Part shown: positions 36,188 through 44,728 of the stretch, in pieces
Numbering within the stretch: the first letter of the stretch is position 1
Layout of the letters: the number at the start of each line of letters is the position of its first letter
NCBI RefSeq assembly: GCF_012932915.1
Contig: NZ_VCQU01000004.1
Location: 372,001 to 436,000, forward strand
Length of the DNA stretch: 64,000 nt
From: Antrihabitans stalactiti
GTDB taxonomy: Bacteria; Actinomycetota; Actinomycetes; Mycobacteriales; Mycobacteriaceae
Reading direction: 5' to 3'
The notes under the pieces: model-generated
Told to the model about the DNA's origin: nothing
The model's input: the letters and a program-made list of their open reading frames with translations, nothing else
Databases searched by the model: none
Position numbers and translations under genes: made by a program

Positions 36188-36207
36188 AACTTACTTTGGA
36201 GTAAGTT
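36188..36207. promoter_or_regulatory. Perfect 8+4+8 inverted repeat before the SDR gene
   Basis: AACTTACT and AGTAAGTT are exact complements around TTGG. The repeat ends seven bases before the SDR start codon, so a bound protein would block transcription or initiation. The TTACT-N4-AGTAA style is common for TetR-type operators. No TetR gene is adjacent, so the regulator is elsewhere. Confidence 0.6.
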
Positions 36208-36214
36208 AGGCGTT

Positions 36215-37132
36215 ATGACAAGCAAAGATGCTTTGGCCGAGCGCCACGTGATCATCACCGGCGCGTCGTCAGGAATCGGCCGCGCCTCCGCGGTCGCCGC
36301 CGCAGCCAAGGGTGCCACAGTCTTCCTGCTGGCCCGCCGCGCGGATGAACTAGAGGTCGTGGTCGACGAGATTCGCGCAAGCGGCGGCAAAGCGTTCGCC
36401 TACCAATGCGATGTCACCGACTCCGATGCGGTCGATACCACCGTCACGTCGATCCTGGACGAGCACGGACACGTGGACATGCTGGTCAACAACGCCGGCC
36501 GTTCGATACGACGATCCGTCTATCGGTCGACCGATCGCCTCCACGACTTCGAGCGCACGATGGCGGTCAACTACTTCGGCGCGGTCCGCATGATCCTCGC
36601 GTTGCTACCGCACATGCGCGAACGCAAGTTCGGCCACATCGTGAACATCAGCAGCGCCGGGGTCCAGATGAGCACACCACGCTTCTCGGCGTATCTGGCG
36701 AGCAAGGCGGCGCTGGACAAGTTTTCCGAGGTCACCGCATCCGAGACATTCGCCGACAGAATCACGTTCACCACGATCCACATGCCGCTGGTGGAGACGC
36801 CGATGATCGCGCCCACCGGGAAGCAGAACCCCGTCGCCGCAGCAAGTCCTGAGTGGGCCGCGGCAACCGTCATGCGCGCACTGATCCAGCGACCGAAACG
36901 AATCGATGTTCCCCTCGGCACCCTTGCCGAATACGGCGCACTGGTAGCGCCACGGCTCAAAGATCGAGTGTTGCACCAGTACTACCGGCGCTACGGCGAG
37001 TCCGCGGCATCGAAAGGGCTCACCGAGCCAGCCGGCGAATCGCCTACCAAGCCGTTGGACGTGAAGGTGCCCAAGGGGGCGGCAAAGGTTGCCCAGCGGA
37101 TCGCCCGCATCGTCCCAGGCGCCCAGTGGTAA
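36215..37132 (+). CDS. Short-chain dehydrogenase/reductase
   Basis: A 305-residue SDR. Cofactor loop TGASSGIG (14-21), NNAG (91-94), catalytic Ser in INISSAG (around 148), and the YXXXK motif as YLASKAA (160-166). A C-terminal extension of about 60 residues beyond the core ends in a Pro/Lys-rich tail. NADPH preference is suggested by the basic RRADE segment after the second strand. Substrate unknown; lipid-type substrates are common for this length class. It is preceded by the operator-like repeat. Confidence 0.88.
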   Translation: MTSKDALAERHVIITGASSGIGRASAVAAAAKGATVFLLARRADELEVVVDEIRASGGKAFAYQCDVTDSDAVDTTVTSILDEHGHVDMLVNNAGRSIRRSVYRSTDRLHDFERTMAVNYFGAVRMILALLPHMRERKFGHIVNISSAGVQMSTPRFSAYLASKAALDKFSEVTASETFADRITFTTIHMPLVETPMIAPTGKQNPVAAASPEWAAATVMRALIQRPKRIDVPLGTLAEYGALVAPRLKDRVLHQYYRRYGESAASKGLTEPAGESPTKPLDVKVPKGAAKVAQRIARIVPGAQW

Positions 37133-37159
37133 CGCCGGACTAGTGCCCGGACAATAAAG

Positions 37160-37196
37160 AGCCTCGCCGGCGGGTCGGGGGTCTGCCGGCGAGGCT
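37160..37196 (+). terminator. Intrinsic terminator after the SDR gene
   Basis: A perfect 12-pair stem, AGCCTCGCCGGC with GCCGGCGAGGCT, around a 13-base loop, followed by ATTTAGT. It lies 28 bases past the SDR stop and before the convergent sucrase/ferredoxin-like gene. Confidence 0.8.
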
Positions 37197-37250
37197 ATTT
37201 AGTAATAGCGCAGGTCAGGCAGACCGTTACACATTTCAACGAAAAGATCT

Positions 37251-38129
37251 TTAGGTAGTCGCGGCACGCACGGTGACAGTCACCGTGTCGACAGGCTTAG
37301 CAACCGCCCCGCAACTTGCCGGGCGCGGCGGTAACGTCGCAATTCGGACCGCACTTTCCCACCGTCGACCGTCCCGATGAACGACCACCGGTAGACCGTC
37401 GCTATCGGTGACGGTCAAATCGTCCACACCGGCGTCGACTTGTTCACGCACGGCGACTTCGGCGGCCTGCGCAGCCGCACCGTAGGAGCTTCGGCCGCGC
37501 AGCCCATCGCTGGACACTCGTCCTGCCAACGCCGCTGCGACCACCGTCTCGCTTCTGTCCCCGTCCAGCCGGCCGTAGGTGTAACCGGTCGGCAGCACGA
37601 TCATCGACGGCGCGAATCGGTGACCGCCCGTGTGTGAGCACTCCCAGACAACGTCGGGAAAAGTCGCCGCGAGACGAGCAGCGATCGGGCGCCCGAAGAG
37701 AGCACAGCACTGATCACGTTTGCCATGCGCGCACACGAGCACAACGGGACCCTCGACTGCGGCACCGATCCCAGGGGCCGCACCGGATAGCCGCGATAGG
37801 TCGATATCAAGCAGCTCGTCGAGCTCGTCTATTGCCACCTGCTCGCACCAGGTGTTGCCGGGCACCGAGTTGGCGAGCAGCACGGTCCGCGGCCGGGACA
37901 GATACGTCCTGCCGGGTCGCCGGATCAGCATCAACCGAACACCCGCCGCAGCGGTCCGGGCGGCCAGCTCCGCCGATAGCTCGACGCCGAGCACGCTGTC
38001 ACCGAGCACGTCCCTGCCCCACGCGCCGGGATGCTCGACGCACAGCCACGACGTCACGTTCGCGGCAGTACCAGGAAGTGGCTCGTCGATGGCGGACGCA
38101 GCTGAGCAGGTCATCGGGTCGGCGGTCAC
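37251..38129 (-). CDS. Sucrase/ferredoxin-like family protein (thioredoxin-like 2Fe-2S type)
   Basis: A 292-residue protein of the Suc_Fer-like family. The segment VLVCAHGKRDQCCALFGRPIA (about 135-155) supplies two to three cysteines, and ECSHTGGHRFAPSMIVLP (about 169-186) the conserved Cys-His-His part. Together these resemble the cluster ligands of thioredoxin-like ferredoxins. The biological role is unknown; 'sucrase' is a historical name with little support. Start taken at 38129; an internal Met at 38114 is possible. Confidence 0.78.
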   Translation of the reverse strand: MTADPMTCSAASAIDEPLPGTAANVTSWLCVEHPGAWGRDVLGDSVLGVELSAELAARTAAAGVRLMLIRRPGRTYLSRPRTVLLANSVPGNTWCEQVAIDELDELLDIDLSRLSGAAPGIGAAVEGPVVLVCAHGKRDQCCALFGRPIAARLAATFPDVVWECSHTGGHRFAPSMIVLPTGYTYGRLDGDRSETVVAAALAGRVSSDGLRGRSSYGAAAQAAEVAVREQVDAGVDDLTVTDSDGLPVVVHRDGRRWESAVRIATLPPRPASCGAVAKPVDTVTVTVRAATT

Positions 38130-38146
38130 CCGACCAGACTAATCAG

Positions 38147-38722
38147 CTACACGATCGGCTTGCCCTCGGCAAGCTTCTCGATGAACTTCGCAATACGCCT
38201 GACCCTGGTTTCCGGCTTCTTGGCGTCGTTGAGCTGCTTATGGACGGCGAAATGGTGGCGCTGCGTCAAGGTGGCGAAGAATGCCTCTGCCGCAGGGTTT
38301 TTCGCGAGTTCGTCGAGGAAATCCTGAGGCGGCTTGGCCGTGCTGGGGGTGTCGGAGGCGCGGTCCCAGCGCCCGTCCGCCTTCGCACGATCGATTTCCG
38401 CCTGCCCCGCCGGTTGCATCAGGCCTTGTTCGATCAACTCGGCGACCTTGTCCTGGTTGCGTTTCGACCACGGACTCTGTGCACGGCGCGGGGTGAAGCC
38501 CTGTAGGTAGTAGGTGTCGTCGATCGACTTCGCCTGTCCATCGATCCAGCCGTAACACAGCGCGACATCGAGCGCCCGGGCGTGGTTCAGCGAGACGATT
38601 CCGGTCCCCTTCTTCGCGAACTTCAGCCAAACCCCTTCGGAAACAGCGTGATTGCTTTCCAACCAGTCGCGAAATTCGGTCTCGTCGGAAAAGAACTCGG
38701 TCGCCCGTTCCTGTGCCGTCAT
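38147..38722 (-). CDS. YdeI/OmpD-associated family protein
   Basis: A 191-residue soluble protein with the family's blocks FRDWLESNHAVSEGVWLKFAKKG (17-39), ALCYGWIDGQ (54-63), FTPRRAQSPWSKRNQDKV (74-91) and a C-terminal TRVRRIAKFIEKLAEGK. The family is widespread but biochemically uncharacterised; links to peptide resistance in enterobacteria are indirect. Divergent from the AraC regulator, which could control it. Confidence 0.78.
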   Translation of the reverse strand: MTAQERATEFFSDETEFRDWLESNHAVSEGVWLKFAKKGTGIVSLNHARALDVALCYGWIDGQAKSIDDTYYLQGFTPRRAQSPWSKRNQDKVAELIEQGLMQPAGQAEIDRAKADGRWDRASDTPSTAKPPQDFLDELAKNPAAEAFFATLTQRHHFAVHKQLNDAKKPETRVRRIAKFIEKLAEGKPIV

Positions 38723-38746
38723 GGTTCCACTCTAGAATTGCGTTTC

Positions 38747-39568
38747 GTGGTCGACGACGCGGAGCAACCGCGAGGAGAACCGAACGCAATCCTGCGGCCG
38801 GACCTCGCCGAACCACTCCTCGACTTGACCAGGCATCATCCGCGAGAATCCTTGCGCCCCTTCATCGACTACCTGTGGATCGTCCGCTGGACGGTCACGA
38901 CGGAACATCGGCAGCAGGTGCTGCCGCAACCGAAGGTGCATCTGGCCGCCGAAGCCGGTCGGTTACTGGTGCACGGCGTGTCACGGGAACCGTTCTATCG
39001 TTCGTTCACCACGTCGGGACAGGTGATCGGTGTGGCGTTCCGTGCCGGTGGTTTTCGGCCTTTTCTGCGGTCGAGCGTCGGCGAGCTAGAGGGCAAGGTG
39101 GTGCCGGCTGCGCAGTTGCTGTACCGGGACGACGCACCTGTCGCACGTCGCGTGCTTGCCAGCGAGGATCGCGACGCAATGGTTGCCGACGTCGAGCAGT
39201 ATCTTGAAATGATTGTGCCCGAAGCAGATCCGACGGTAGACGAGGTCGCCGACATCGTCGAGCGCATCGAGTCGGACGAGAGCATCCACCGCGTCGATCA
39301 AGTCGCGGCGCTGGCAGGCGTGAGCCCCCGCACACTGCAGCGGCTGTTCACCGAATACGTCGGCATCGGACCGAAATGGGTGATTCAACGCCGCCGCCTG
39401 CTCGACGCGGCCGAGCGAGCCCACAGCGGTTCGGTCGTCTGGGCCGAACTGGCCGATCACCTCGGCTTCAGCGATCAAGCCCACCTCATTCGCGCATTCA
39501 CCGCCGCCGTCGGCACCCCGCCTGCGACCTACGCTCGGGAGACGCGGAGCTGGCACCCGCGCGGCTGA
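38747..39568 (+). CDS. AraC family transcriptional regulator
   Basis: A 273-residue regulator with an N-terminal DUF6597-type cupin-like sensor region (residues 20-130, with FIDYLWIVRW and VIGVAFRAGGFRPFL) and a C-terminal double-HTH AraC domain (about 175-265; HRVDQVAALAGVSPRTLQRLF and LGFSDQAHLIRAF). The GTG at 38747 is the best start in the short gap from the divergent YdeI gene; a TTG nine bases earlier is possible. The regulated genes are unknown. Confidence 0.85.
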   Translation: MVDDAEQPRGEPNAILRPDLAEPLLDLTRHHPRESLRPFIDYLWIVRWTVTTEHRQQVLPQPKVHLAAEAGRLLVHGVSREPFYRSFTTSGQVIGVAFRAGGFRPFLRSSVGELEGKVVPAAQLLYRDDAPVARRVLASEDRDAMVADVEQYLEMIVPEADPTVDEVADIVERIESDESIHRVDQVAALAGVSPRTLQRLFTEYVGIGPKWVIQRRRLLDAAERAHSGSVVWAELADHLGFSDQAHLIRAFTAAVGTPPATYARETRSWHPRG

Positions 39569-39569
39569 C

Positions 39570-40316
39570 TCAGCTCGCCATGAGGAACGGCAGTACTGCC
39601 ATCTCGAAATCGCTGTAGCGGTCTCGGTGAATGCTGTGCCCTGACTTGAAACGCATTGCGCGGCAGTCGTTCAGCGCGGCGAGAACAGCCTCCAGTTTGA
39701 CCGGATCGACCATTCCACCTGCGCCTCCGTACAGGATCAGCGTGCTTGCCGTGATATCCGAGAGTTGGTCCCACCATTGCGGATTCGGTTTACGAAACTG
39801 CGCCAGTGCTGACTTCGTCATCGATCGATCGAACGCGAGGACGGTGCGAGGGTGCCGGAGCACGCTCGATGCGGCATGCCACAGTTCGGGCGGCGATGGG
39901 AATCGGCCGGTCATCGATGTCGGCGTATCACCTGGCCGCAACGGCAGCGGGCATTCTTCGATGACGAGTCGACGGACCAGGTCAGGATCGTTCGCCGCGA
40001 CCCTCGACACGGCATATCCGCCGAGCGAATGCCCGACCAGGTCGACCTTGGTCAGCTCGAGGTTCTCGCACAGGCGCGCGACATCGTCGCCGAATTCGTC
40101 GAAAAGGTAGGACGCCGTGTGTGCGCTGCGGCCATGACCGCGCAGGTCCGGAATGATCACCCGCCGGTCGCCCTGAATCAGGCTGCGCGCGAAATGATCC
40201 CACGTATGACCGTCGCCGCCCATGCCGTGTACCAAGACGACGGGAATCGGATCGACACCTCCGGAATCGCGGTAGGCGATGCTCACGTCGCCCAGTGTCA
40301 CCTTTGTCGCGGTCAT
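39570..40316 (-). CDS. Alpha/beta-fold hydrolase
   Basis: A 248-residue hydrolase with the canonical HGMGGDGHTW oxyanion region (residues 31-40), DLRGHGRS (59-66) and nucleophile elbow GHSLGGY (Ser97). A late His in FKSGHSIHRDR completes the triad. The ATG at 40316 is preferred over a GTG two codons upstream. Substrate unknown. It abuts the 3' end of the AraC gene with one base between the stops, and follows imuB on the same strand. Confidence 0.8.
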   Translation of the reverse strand: MTATKVTLGDVSIAYRDSGGVDPIPVVLVHGMGGDGHTWDHFARSLIQGDRRVIIPDLRGHGRSAHTASYLFDEFGDDVARLCENLELTKVDLVGHSLGGYAVSRVAANDPDLVRRLVIEECPLPLRPGDTPTSMTGRFPSPPELWHAASSVLRHPRTVLAFDRSMTKSALAQFRKPNPQWWDQLSDITASTLILYGGAGGMVDPVKLEAVLAALNDCRAMRFKSGHSIHRDRYSDFEMAVLPFLMAS

Positions 40317-40337
40317 CTCCACGCCAAGAAACAGTAG

Positions 40338-41894
40338 TCACTCATACACTCCCTCCACACTCCAGCTCTGGCCGTGGCAGATGAGCAGCAGCGCCTTCTG
40401 CCCTTCCCCGGACAGTTGCACCTGAACGCGGGCAGCCTGGTGGCCTGCGGGATCCCACCATCGTTCGTCCACCAGCCACGGACCTGCCCAGCCCTGGAGC
40501 TGCCATGCCATCGTTCCCCAGCGCAATTGCATCGGAGTTGCGCTGAAGGTGCCGCGGTCGGTGACCAGCACCGGAGCCCCTGCGTCGTCTTCCAAGGCCA
40601 CTTCAGGCCTGCTGTCCAGCACGGCGGCGGGTGCCGGTTCGGGAAGTTTGCCCGGCCAAGGCGCAGCGGGGTCGGCTTCGGGCGCCAACTCGTCCCCGAG
40701 TGGCACGAGCGTGATCCGCTCCCCCGGCCCTCTTCCGCCGCTGAGGACGCCGACTTGCACAGCGGCACCACCCAGCAGGCCCTGGACCCTGACGAGGGCA
40801 CGACGCGCCCTTTCGTCGTCGTCACCGACCCCACCCCACAGCCCCAGCTGCAGCGCACCTGCCGCCACGACCTCGACCGGCTCCAACCGCAGTCTGATGA
40901 TGCCTGCGGTCGGCTTGGCCTCGCTGCGACCGGTCAACCAGCCATCCAGCTGCCATCGAACCCGGTCCGCCGTGCCCTCCGGTGTCAGCGGCTCTGCGCA
41001 TCTCCAGGTGCGGGACAGGTGTTCGCCATTGCCGGTGCTCGCCTGCACGAGCAACCGGGTGCACGCCACAGCCGCTGCGGCCAACTTGACGTGCAATTGC
41101 TCGGCGAGAAACCGGCCTGCGAACGCCGCGGCATCCACTCGGTCGATCGGCGGATCGCACTGCTGCTCCACTTCGAGATCGGGCGGAAGTGCGCGGGCAG
41201 ACGGCGGCCGCTCCGGCTCGCCACGCGCACTTCGATGAGCCGCGACAGCGTCGGTGCCGAACCTGGAGGCCACGTCCACCGGCGTCAACGCCGCGAAATC
41301 ACCTATCGTGCGCAATCCCAAGCGGTGCAACAGATTTACCAGGTCAGTACGCTCCGGAGCTGCCAGGCTCGGTTCGGCAGCCAGTTCGGCAACGGCGAGC
41401 GGACCGAGGAATTGCGCACCACCACCGGGCGGAACAATCTTTGCTTTGCGGGCGGCGATCACCGCAGTGGACAACTCGTCGGCAACTCCGATCTGACATT
41501 CGACACCGACAGCGGATGCTTCGTCGACGAGGCGTTCGGCAGCAGCATGTTCGGACCCGAAGTACCGGCTGACTCCGCGTGCCGACAGGACGAGCAACCC
41601 CGGGCGCAATACCTCGACACCTGGCGCAGCAGCGTCGATCGCAGCGGCAACAGGCTCGAACAATCGTGCATCGCGATCCGAATCTGCTACTGCAACATAC
41701 AAATCCGGGCATCTTGCCTGCGCCTCACGCCGCTTCAGCCCACGCTGCACGCCCTCTGCCCGTGCGGTGGCAGAGCAGGCGATGACCCGATTCGCCGATG
41801 TCACTGCAACAGGCCCCGTCGGCGATATGTCCGCTGCTACCGCTGCTGCGATCGCCGGCCAGTCCGGACACCACAAGGCGAGCACACGCTTCAC
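40338..41894 (-). CDS. imuB: ImuB, Y-family polymerase-like SOS mutasome protein
   Basis: A 518-residue DinB-related protein. It begins [16 protein letters not shown], where catalytic Y-family polymerases have the first Asp of the active site in a D-x-D-x-F/Y context; that acidic site is not recognisable here, as in other ImuB proteins, which act as a platform bridging DnaE2 and the beta clamp. A clamp-binding-like QLGLWG segment lies near residue 355. The GTG at 41894 overlaps the imuA' stop (GTGA). Co-transcribed with imuA'. Confidence 0.9.
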   Translation of the reverse strand: MKRVLALWCPDWPAIAAAVAADISPTGPVAVTSANRVIACSATARAEGVQRGLKRREAQARCPDLYVAVADSDRDARLFEPVAAAIDAAAPGVEVLRPGLLVLSARGVSRYFGSEHAAAERLVDEASAVGVECQIGVADELSTAVIAARKAKIVPPGGGAQFLGPLAVAELAAEPSLAAPERTDLVNLLHRLGLRTIGDFAALTPVDVASRFGTDAVAAHRSARGEPERPPSARALPPDLEVEQQCDPPIDRVDAAAFAGRFLAEQLHVKLAAAAVACTRLLVQASTGNGEHLSRTWRCAEPLTPEGTADRVRWQLDGWLTGRSEAKPTAGIIRLRLEPVEVVAAGALQLGLWGGVGDDDERARRALVRVQGLLGGAAVQVGVLSGGRGPGERITLVPLGDELAPEADPAAPWPGKLPEPAPAAVLDSRPEVALEDDAGAPVLVTDRGTFSATPMQLRWGTMAWQLQGWAGPWLVDERWWDPAGHQAARVQVQLSGEGQKALLLICHGQSWSVEGVYE

Positions 41895-42637
41895 AGCGAC
41901 ACCGCCTCCGGAAGCGGTGTGACCACACCGGGCCGGTGTGCGGCTTCGATCCACTCGACCCGACCGGCCACTACCTGCAAATCCAGTCGTCCTGCCGCTG
42001 GGACTGCCGAGCGACCTTGCGTACGGACCGCCAACTGCAGCGATCGCAACCGGCCTGTTCCTCGACCCAAGCCGTCGTAGCCGATCACCTTGGCGTCGAT
42101 CCGGAGATCGGCACCACTCCACTGCCCATCCGTCACGAGCAGAGTGCATCGTTTGCTTCGCGCCCGGGCAATCACTGCTCGTGCCCGCGACGGGGCGATC
42201 GTGGCACCGCCCAACCCGAGCACGACGAGATCCATCCCGTCGAGCAACACAGCCGCCACCTCCACCGGATCGGATCCCGGGTCCGGAACGAGCGCAATGC
42301 GGCGAAGCTGAGCGCCCATTTCGGTTGCGGCGAGCAGGCCGAGCCGAGGACGACCGATCACCACAGCGTGGCCGCCTGCCGCCGTGACCGAGGCGAGCAG
42401 GCCCAGCAGCAGCGAACTCGCCCCCGAAAACGACACCACCGACCCCCGCGCCAACCCTCCCCTCGGCAACAGACCTGCCAGAGCGGGCGGGACGGCCAGC
42501 ATCTCGGCGGATTCGTCCTCGACGTGCAGTCGCTCCGAGACCGCCTCCCCACGCGTGGGCACCGCAGCCATTCGGCTGCGCAACCGATCCAGGCGTTCCT
42601 GCTTGGACAGCCCCGAAAACTCGACTGAAATGCTCAA
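41891..42637 (-). CDS. imuA': ImuA' (RecA-like SOS mutasome protein)
   Basis: A 248-residue protein with a degenerate RecA-like core: [23 protein letters not shown] takes the place of a P-loop (about residues 60-82), followed by [13 protein letters not shown]. Required with ImuB and DnaE2 for SOS mutagenesis in mycobacteria. There is no ATG at the expected position; TTG at 42637 is the proposed start, with the next in-frame ATG at residue 23. A near-perfect LexA box lies about 85 bases upstream. Confidence 0.86.
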   Translation of the reverse strand: MSISVEFSGLSKQERLDRLRSRMAAVPTRGEAVSERLHVEDESAEMLAVPPALAGLLPRGGLARGSVVSFSGASSLLLGLLASVTAAGGHAVVIGRPRLGLLAATEMGAQLRRIALVPDPGSDPVEVAAVLLDGMDLVVLGLGGATIAPSRARAVIARARSKRCTLLVTDGQWSGADLRIDAKVIGYDGLGRGTGRLRSLQLAVRTQGRSAVPAAGRLDLQVVAGRVEWIEAAHRPGVVTPLPEAVSL

Positions 42638-42721
42638 CTCTTCATCCCCATGACTCCGCTACCTTCGGCCCAATTTCGGCGTCGGCAACCACGGGGAAGA
42701 CGCGGTTGATCAACAGCTCAT

Positions 42722-42737
42722 TCGAACAGAGTTTCGA
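42722..42737. promoter_or_regulatory. LexA (SOS) box upstream of imuA'-imuB
   Basis: TCGAAC-AGAG-TTTCGA differs from the consensus TCGAAC-N4-GTTCGA at one position. It lies in the 240-base divergent region between imuA' (start at 42637) and the Ser/Thr kinase (start at 42878), so both could be affected. Confidence 0.8.
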
Positions 42738-42877
42738 ACTACTTCCAGTAAAGACCTTCGACAAAACCTCGTCAAGTCCAGTTCAGGGCAACTATCCAGC
42801 AACACGGTCGTCACAAACCGGTAGCCTGACCCCGCATACGTTAAGCCTCGGCACCGACACGCGATACGCTCGCTCAG

Positions 42878-44056
42878 GTGACGGAACGCTCTGGACCGGG
42901 TGTCGGCCCTGACTACTTGGTGGCCGGCCGCTACCGGCTGCAAGCGAAACTCGGCGGCGGCGGCATGGGCGCCGTCTGGCTCGCTCACGACAAACTGCTG
43001 GACCGAGACGTCGCGATCAAACGAGTCGCGTCCACCGCAGGGATGAGCCCCGAGAAGGCCGCGGAAGTCCGCAACCGCACGATCCGGGAGGGCCGCATCG
43101 CCGCTTCCCTGTCACACCATCACGCCATCGCGATGTACGACGTCGCCGTGGAGTCCGGCGAGCCCTGGCTCGTCATGGAGTACCTTTCCTCGCGCAGCCT
43201 CGCGCAGGCGCTGAATATCATGGACACCCTGCCGCCGTTCGAGGTCGCACAGATCGGCGCTCAGGTCGCAGACGCACTCGCCGATGCCCACGCTGCAGGC
43301 ATCGTGCACCGCGACATCAAACCGGGCAACATTCTGATCGCCGACCGCGGTCGCCATGTCGGCACAGTGAAGATCAGTGACTTCGGCATTTCGCTGGCAA
43401 AAGGCGATCACGACGAGCGCAGTGACGTCATCACCGGTACCCCCGCATACTTCGCTCCTGAGGTGGCACGCGGTGCGGATCCAACCTCCGCTAGCGACGT
43501 GTTCTCCCTGGGTGCAACGCTTTACACCGCGGTCGAGGGCCAACCTCCGTTCGGCTTCAACGAAGACTCGGCCACATTTCTTCAGCGCGTCGCCACCGGC
43601 GAGATCATCCCGCCCCAACTCTCCGGCCCCATCGCCGACGCCCTGCTCCACATGCTCGAACCCGACCCGGCCCGTCGGCCGACGATGGCGCAGGCACGCG
43701 ACGAACTCGTGACGATCACCGTCGGCAAGGGCGGCAACGCCGGATACATTCTCGGCGCGCCGATTCGCTCCGCCGACGGCACCGTGCCGGATTGGGCTCA
43801 GCGAAACGTGTCGTTCACCGCTCGTCGTCCGAACCGACCGCAGACCCCGCCGTCGTCGAGCCGCACTTCTCATCCACCCATGACACCTCGACCACGCCCC
43901 GAACCACCTCGCCCACCTGCCAAGCCACCAGTGGCGAGCACACCGAAGAAGGCTGCCGCACAATCGAAGTCGCAGACCGCACCGCTGCTGATCGCGATGG
44001 TGCTGCTGGTCGCGGTCATCGCCGGAATCGCGGCAGCGGTCGTGCTGATCTTCTAG
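42878..44056 (+). CDS. Membrane Ser/Thr protein kinase
   Basis: A 392-residue eukaryotic-type kinase: glycine loop LGGGGMG (25-31), Lys48 in VAIK, catalytic HRDIKPGN (144-151), DFG (168-170), activation segment with GTPAYFAPE (187-195). After the kinase domain a Pro-rich linker (about 300-365) leads to one membrane helix ending at the C-terminus (370-391), so there is no extracellular sensor such as PASTA. It resembles the smaller mycobacterial Pkn proteins. GTG start. Its promoter region is shared with the SOS-controlled imuA' operon. Confidence 0.9.
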   Translation: MTERSGPGVGPDYLVAGRYRLQAKLGGGGMGAVWLAHDKLLDRDVAIKRVASTAGMSPEKAAEVRNRTIREGRIAASLSHHHAIAMYDVAVESGEPWLVMEYLSSRSLAQALNIMDTLPPFEVAQIGAQVADALADAHAAGIVHRDIKPGNILIADRGRHVGTVKISDFGISLAKGDHDERSDVITGTPAYFAPEVARGADPTSASDVFSLGATLYTAVEGQPPFGFNEDSATFLQRVATGEIIPPQLSGPIADALLHMLEPDPARRPTMAQARDELVTITVGKGGNAGYILGAPIRSADGTVPDWAQRNVSFTARRPNRPQTPPSSSRTSHPPMTPRPRPEPPRPPAKPPVASTPKKAAAQSKSQTAPLLIAMVLLVAVIAGIAAAVVLIF

Positions 44057-44065
44057 TCGACCGAT

Positions 44066-44728
44066 CTAGTCGATCCGACGGCGATGCGCCCATCTCGTCA
44101 ACGCGTTGCGATTGGATTGCTGGGTTTTCCGCAGGACATTCGATGCATGCGTCTCAACGGTTTTCACCGAAATGAAGAGATCTTCGGCGATCTCCCGGTA
44201 GGTGTATCCGCGAGCGAGCAGACGTAGCACCTCGAGTTCGCGGGGAGTCAACGAATCCAGTTCCGGGTCGAGCGCAGGCTCCGGTGCTGCCGACAGACCG
44301 GTGAAGGAATCGAGAACGAACCCGGCCAGCCGCGGACTGAACACCGCATCCCCGCCCGCTACTCGCCGAATCCCTTCGGCGAGTTCGGTTCCCGAGATCG
44401 TCTTGGTCACATACCCTCGCGCGCCTGCCCTGATCACCGCGATGACGTCCTCTGCCGCGTCCGAAACGCTCAACGCCAGACAGACCGGCCCAGGATGGAT
44501 CCCGCGCAACACCGACACACCCCCGCCATCAGGCATGTGTACGTCGAGCAAGACGACGTTCGGGTGGGTTGCGTTGATGCCTGCGACCGCCTCGGCGACC
44601 CCACCGGCTTCACCGACGACCTCGATGTCGGCGGCCGAACTCAACTCGGCGCGAACGCCCGAGCGAAAGACGGCGTGATCGTCGACCAGGAAGACGCGAT
44701 ACGGCAACGACGGGGGTGACGAGCTCAA
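44066..44728 (-). CDS. NarL/LuxR-type response regulator
   Basis: A 220-residue regulator with receiver domain (phospho-acceptor Asp62 in LLDVHMPDG, acidic pocket Asp16-Asp17, Lys in VTKTISG) and LuxR-type HTH (about 155-215; LTPRELEVLRLLARGYTYREIAE...VKTVETHASN). It overlaps the PspC-containing histidine kinase by four bases and is its cognate partner. An envelope-stress function is plausible from the sensor's PspC domain and the divergent PspC protein. Confidence 0.92.
   Translation of the reverse strand: MSSSPPSLPYRVFLVDDHAVFRSGVRAELSSAADIEVVGEAGGVAEAVAGINATHPNVVLLDVHMPDGGGVSVLRGIHPGPVCLALSVSDAAEDVIAVIRAGARGYVTKTISGTELAEGIRRVAGGDAVFSPRLAGFVLDSFTGLSAAPEPALDPELDSLTPRELEVLRLLARGYTYREIAEDLFISVKTVETHASNVLRKTQQSNRNALTRWAHRRRID

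Noticed and set aside
40374-42080. A 568-codon plus-strand frame
   Set aside because: Antisense to imuB; the translation is Arg/Cys/His-rich without domain pattern.
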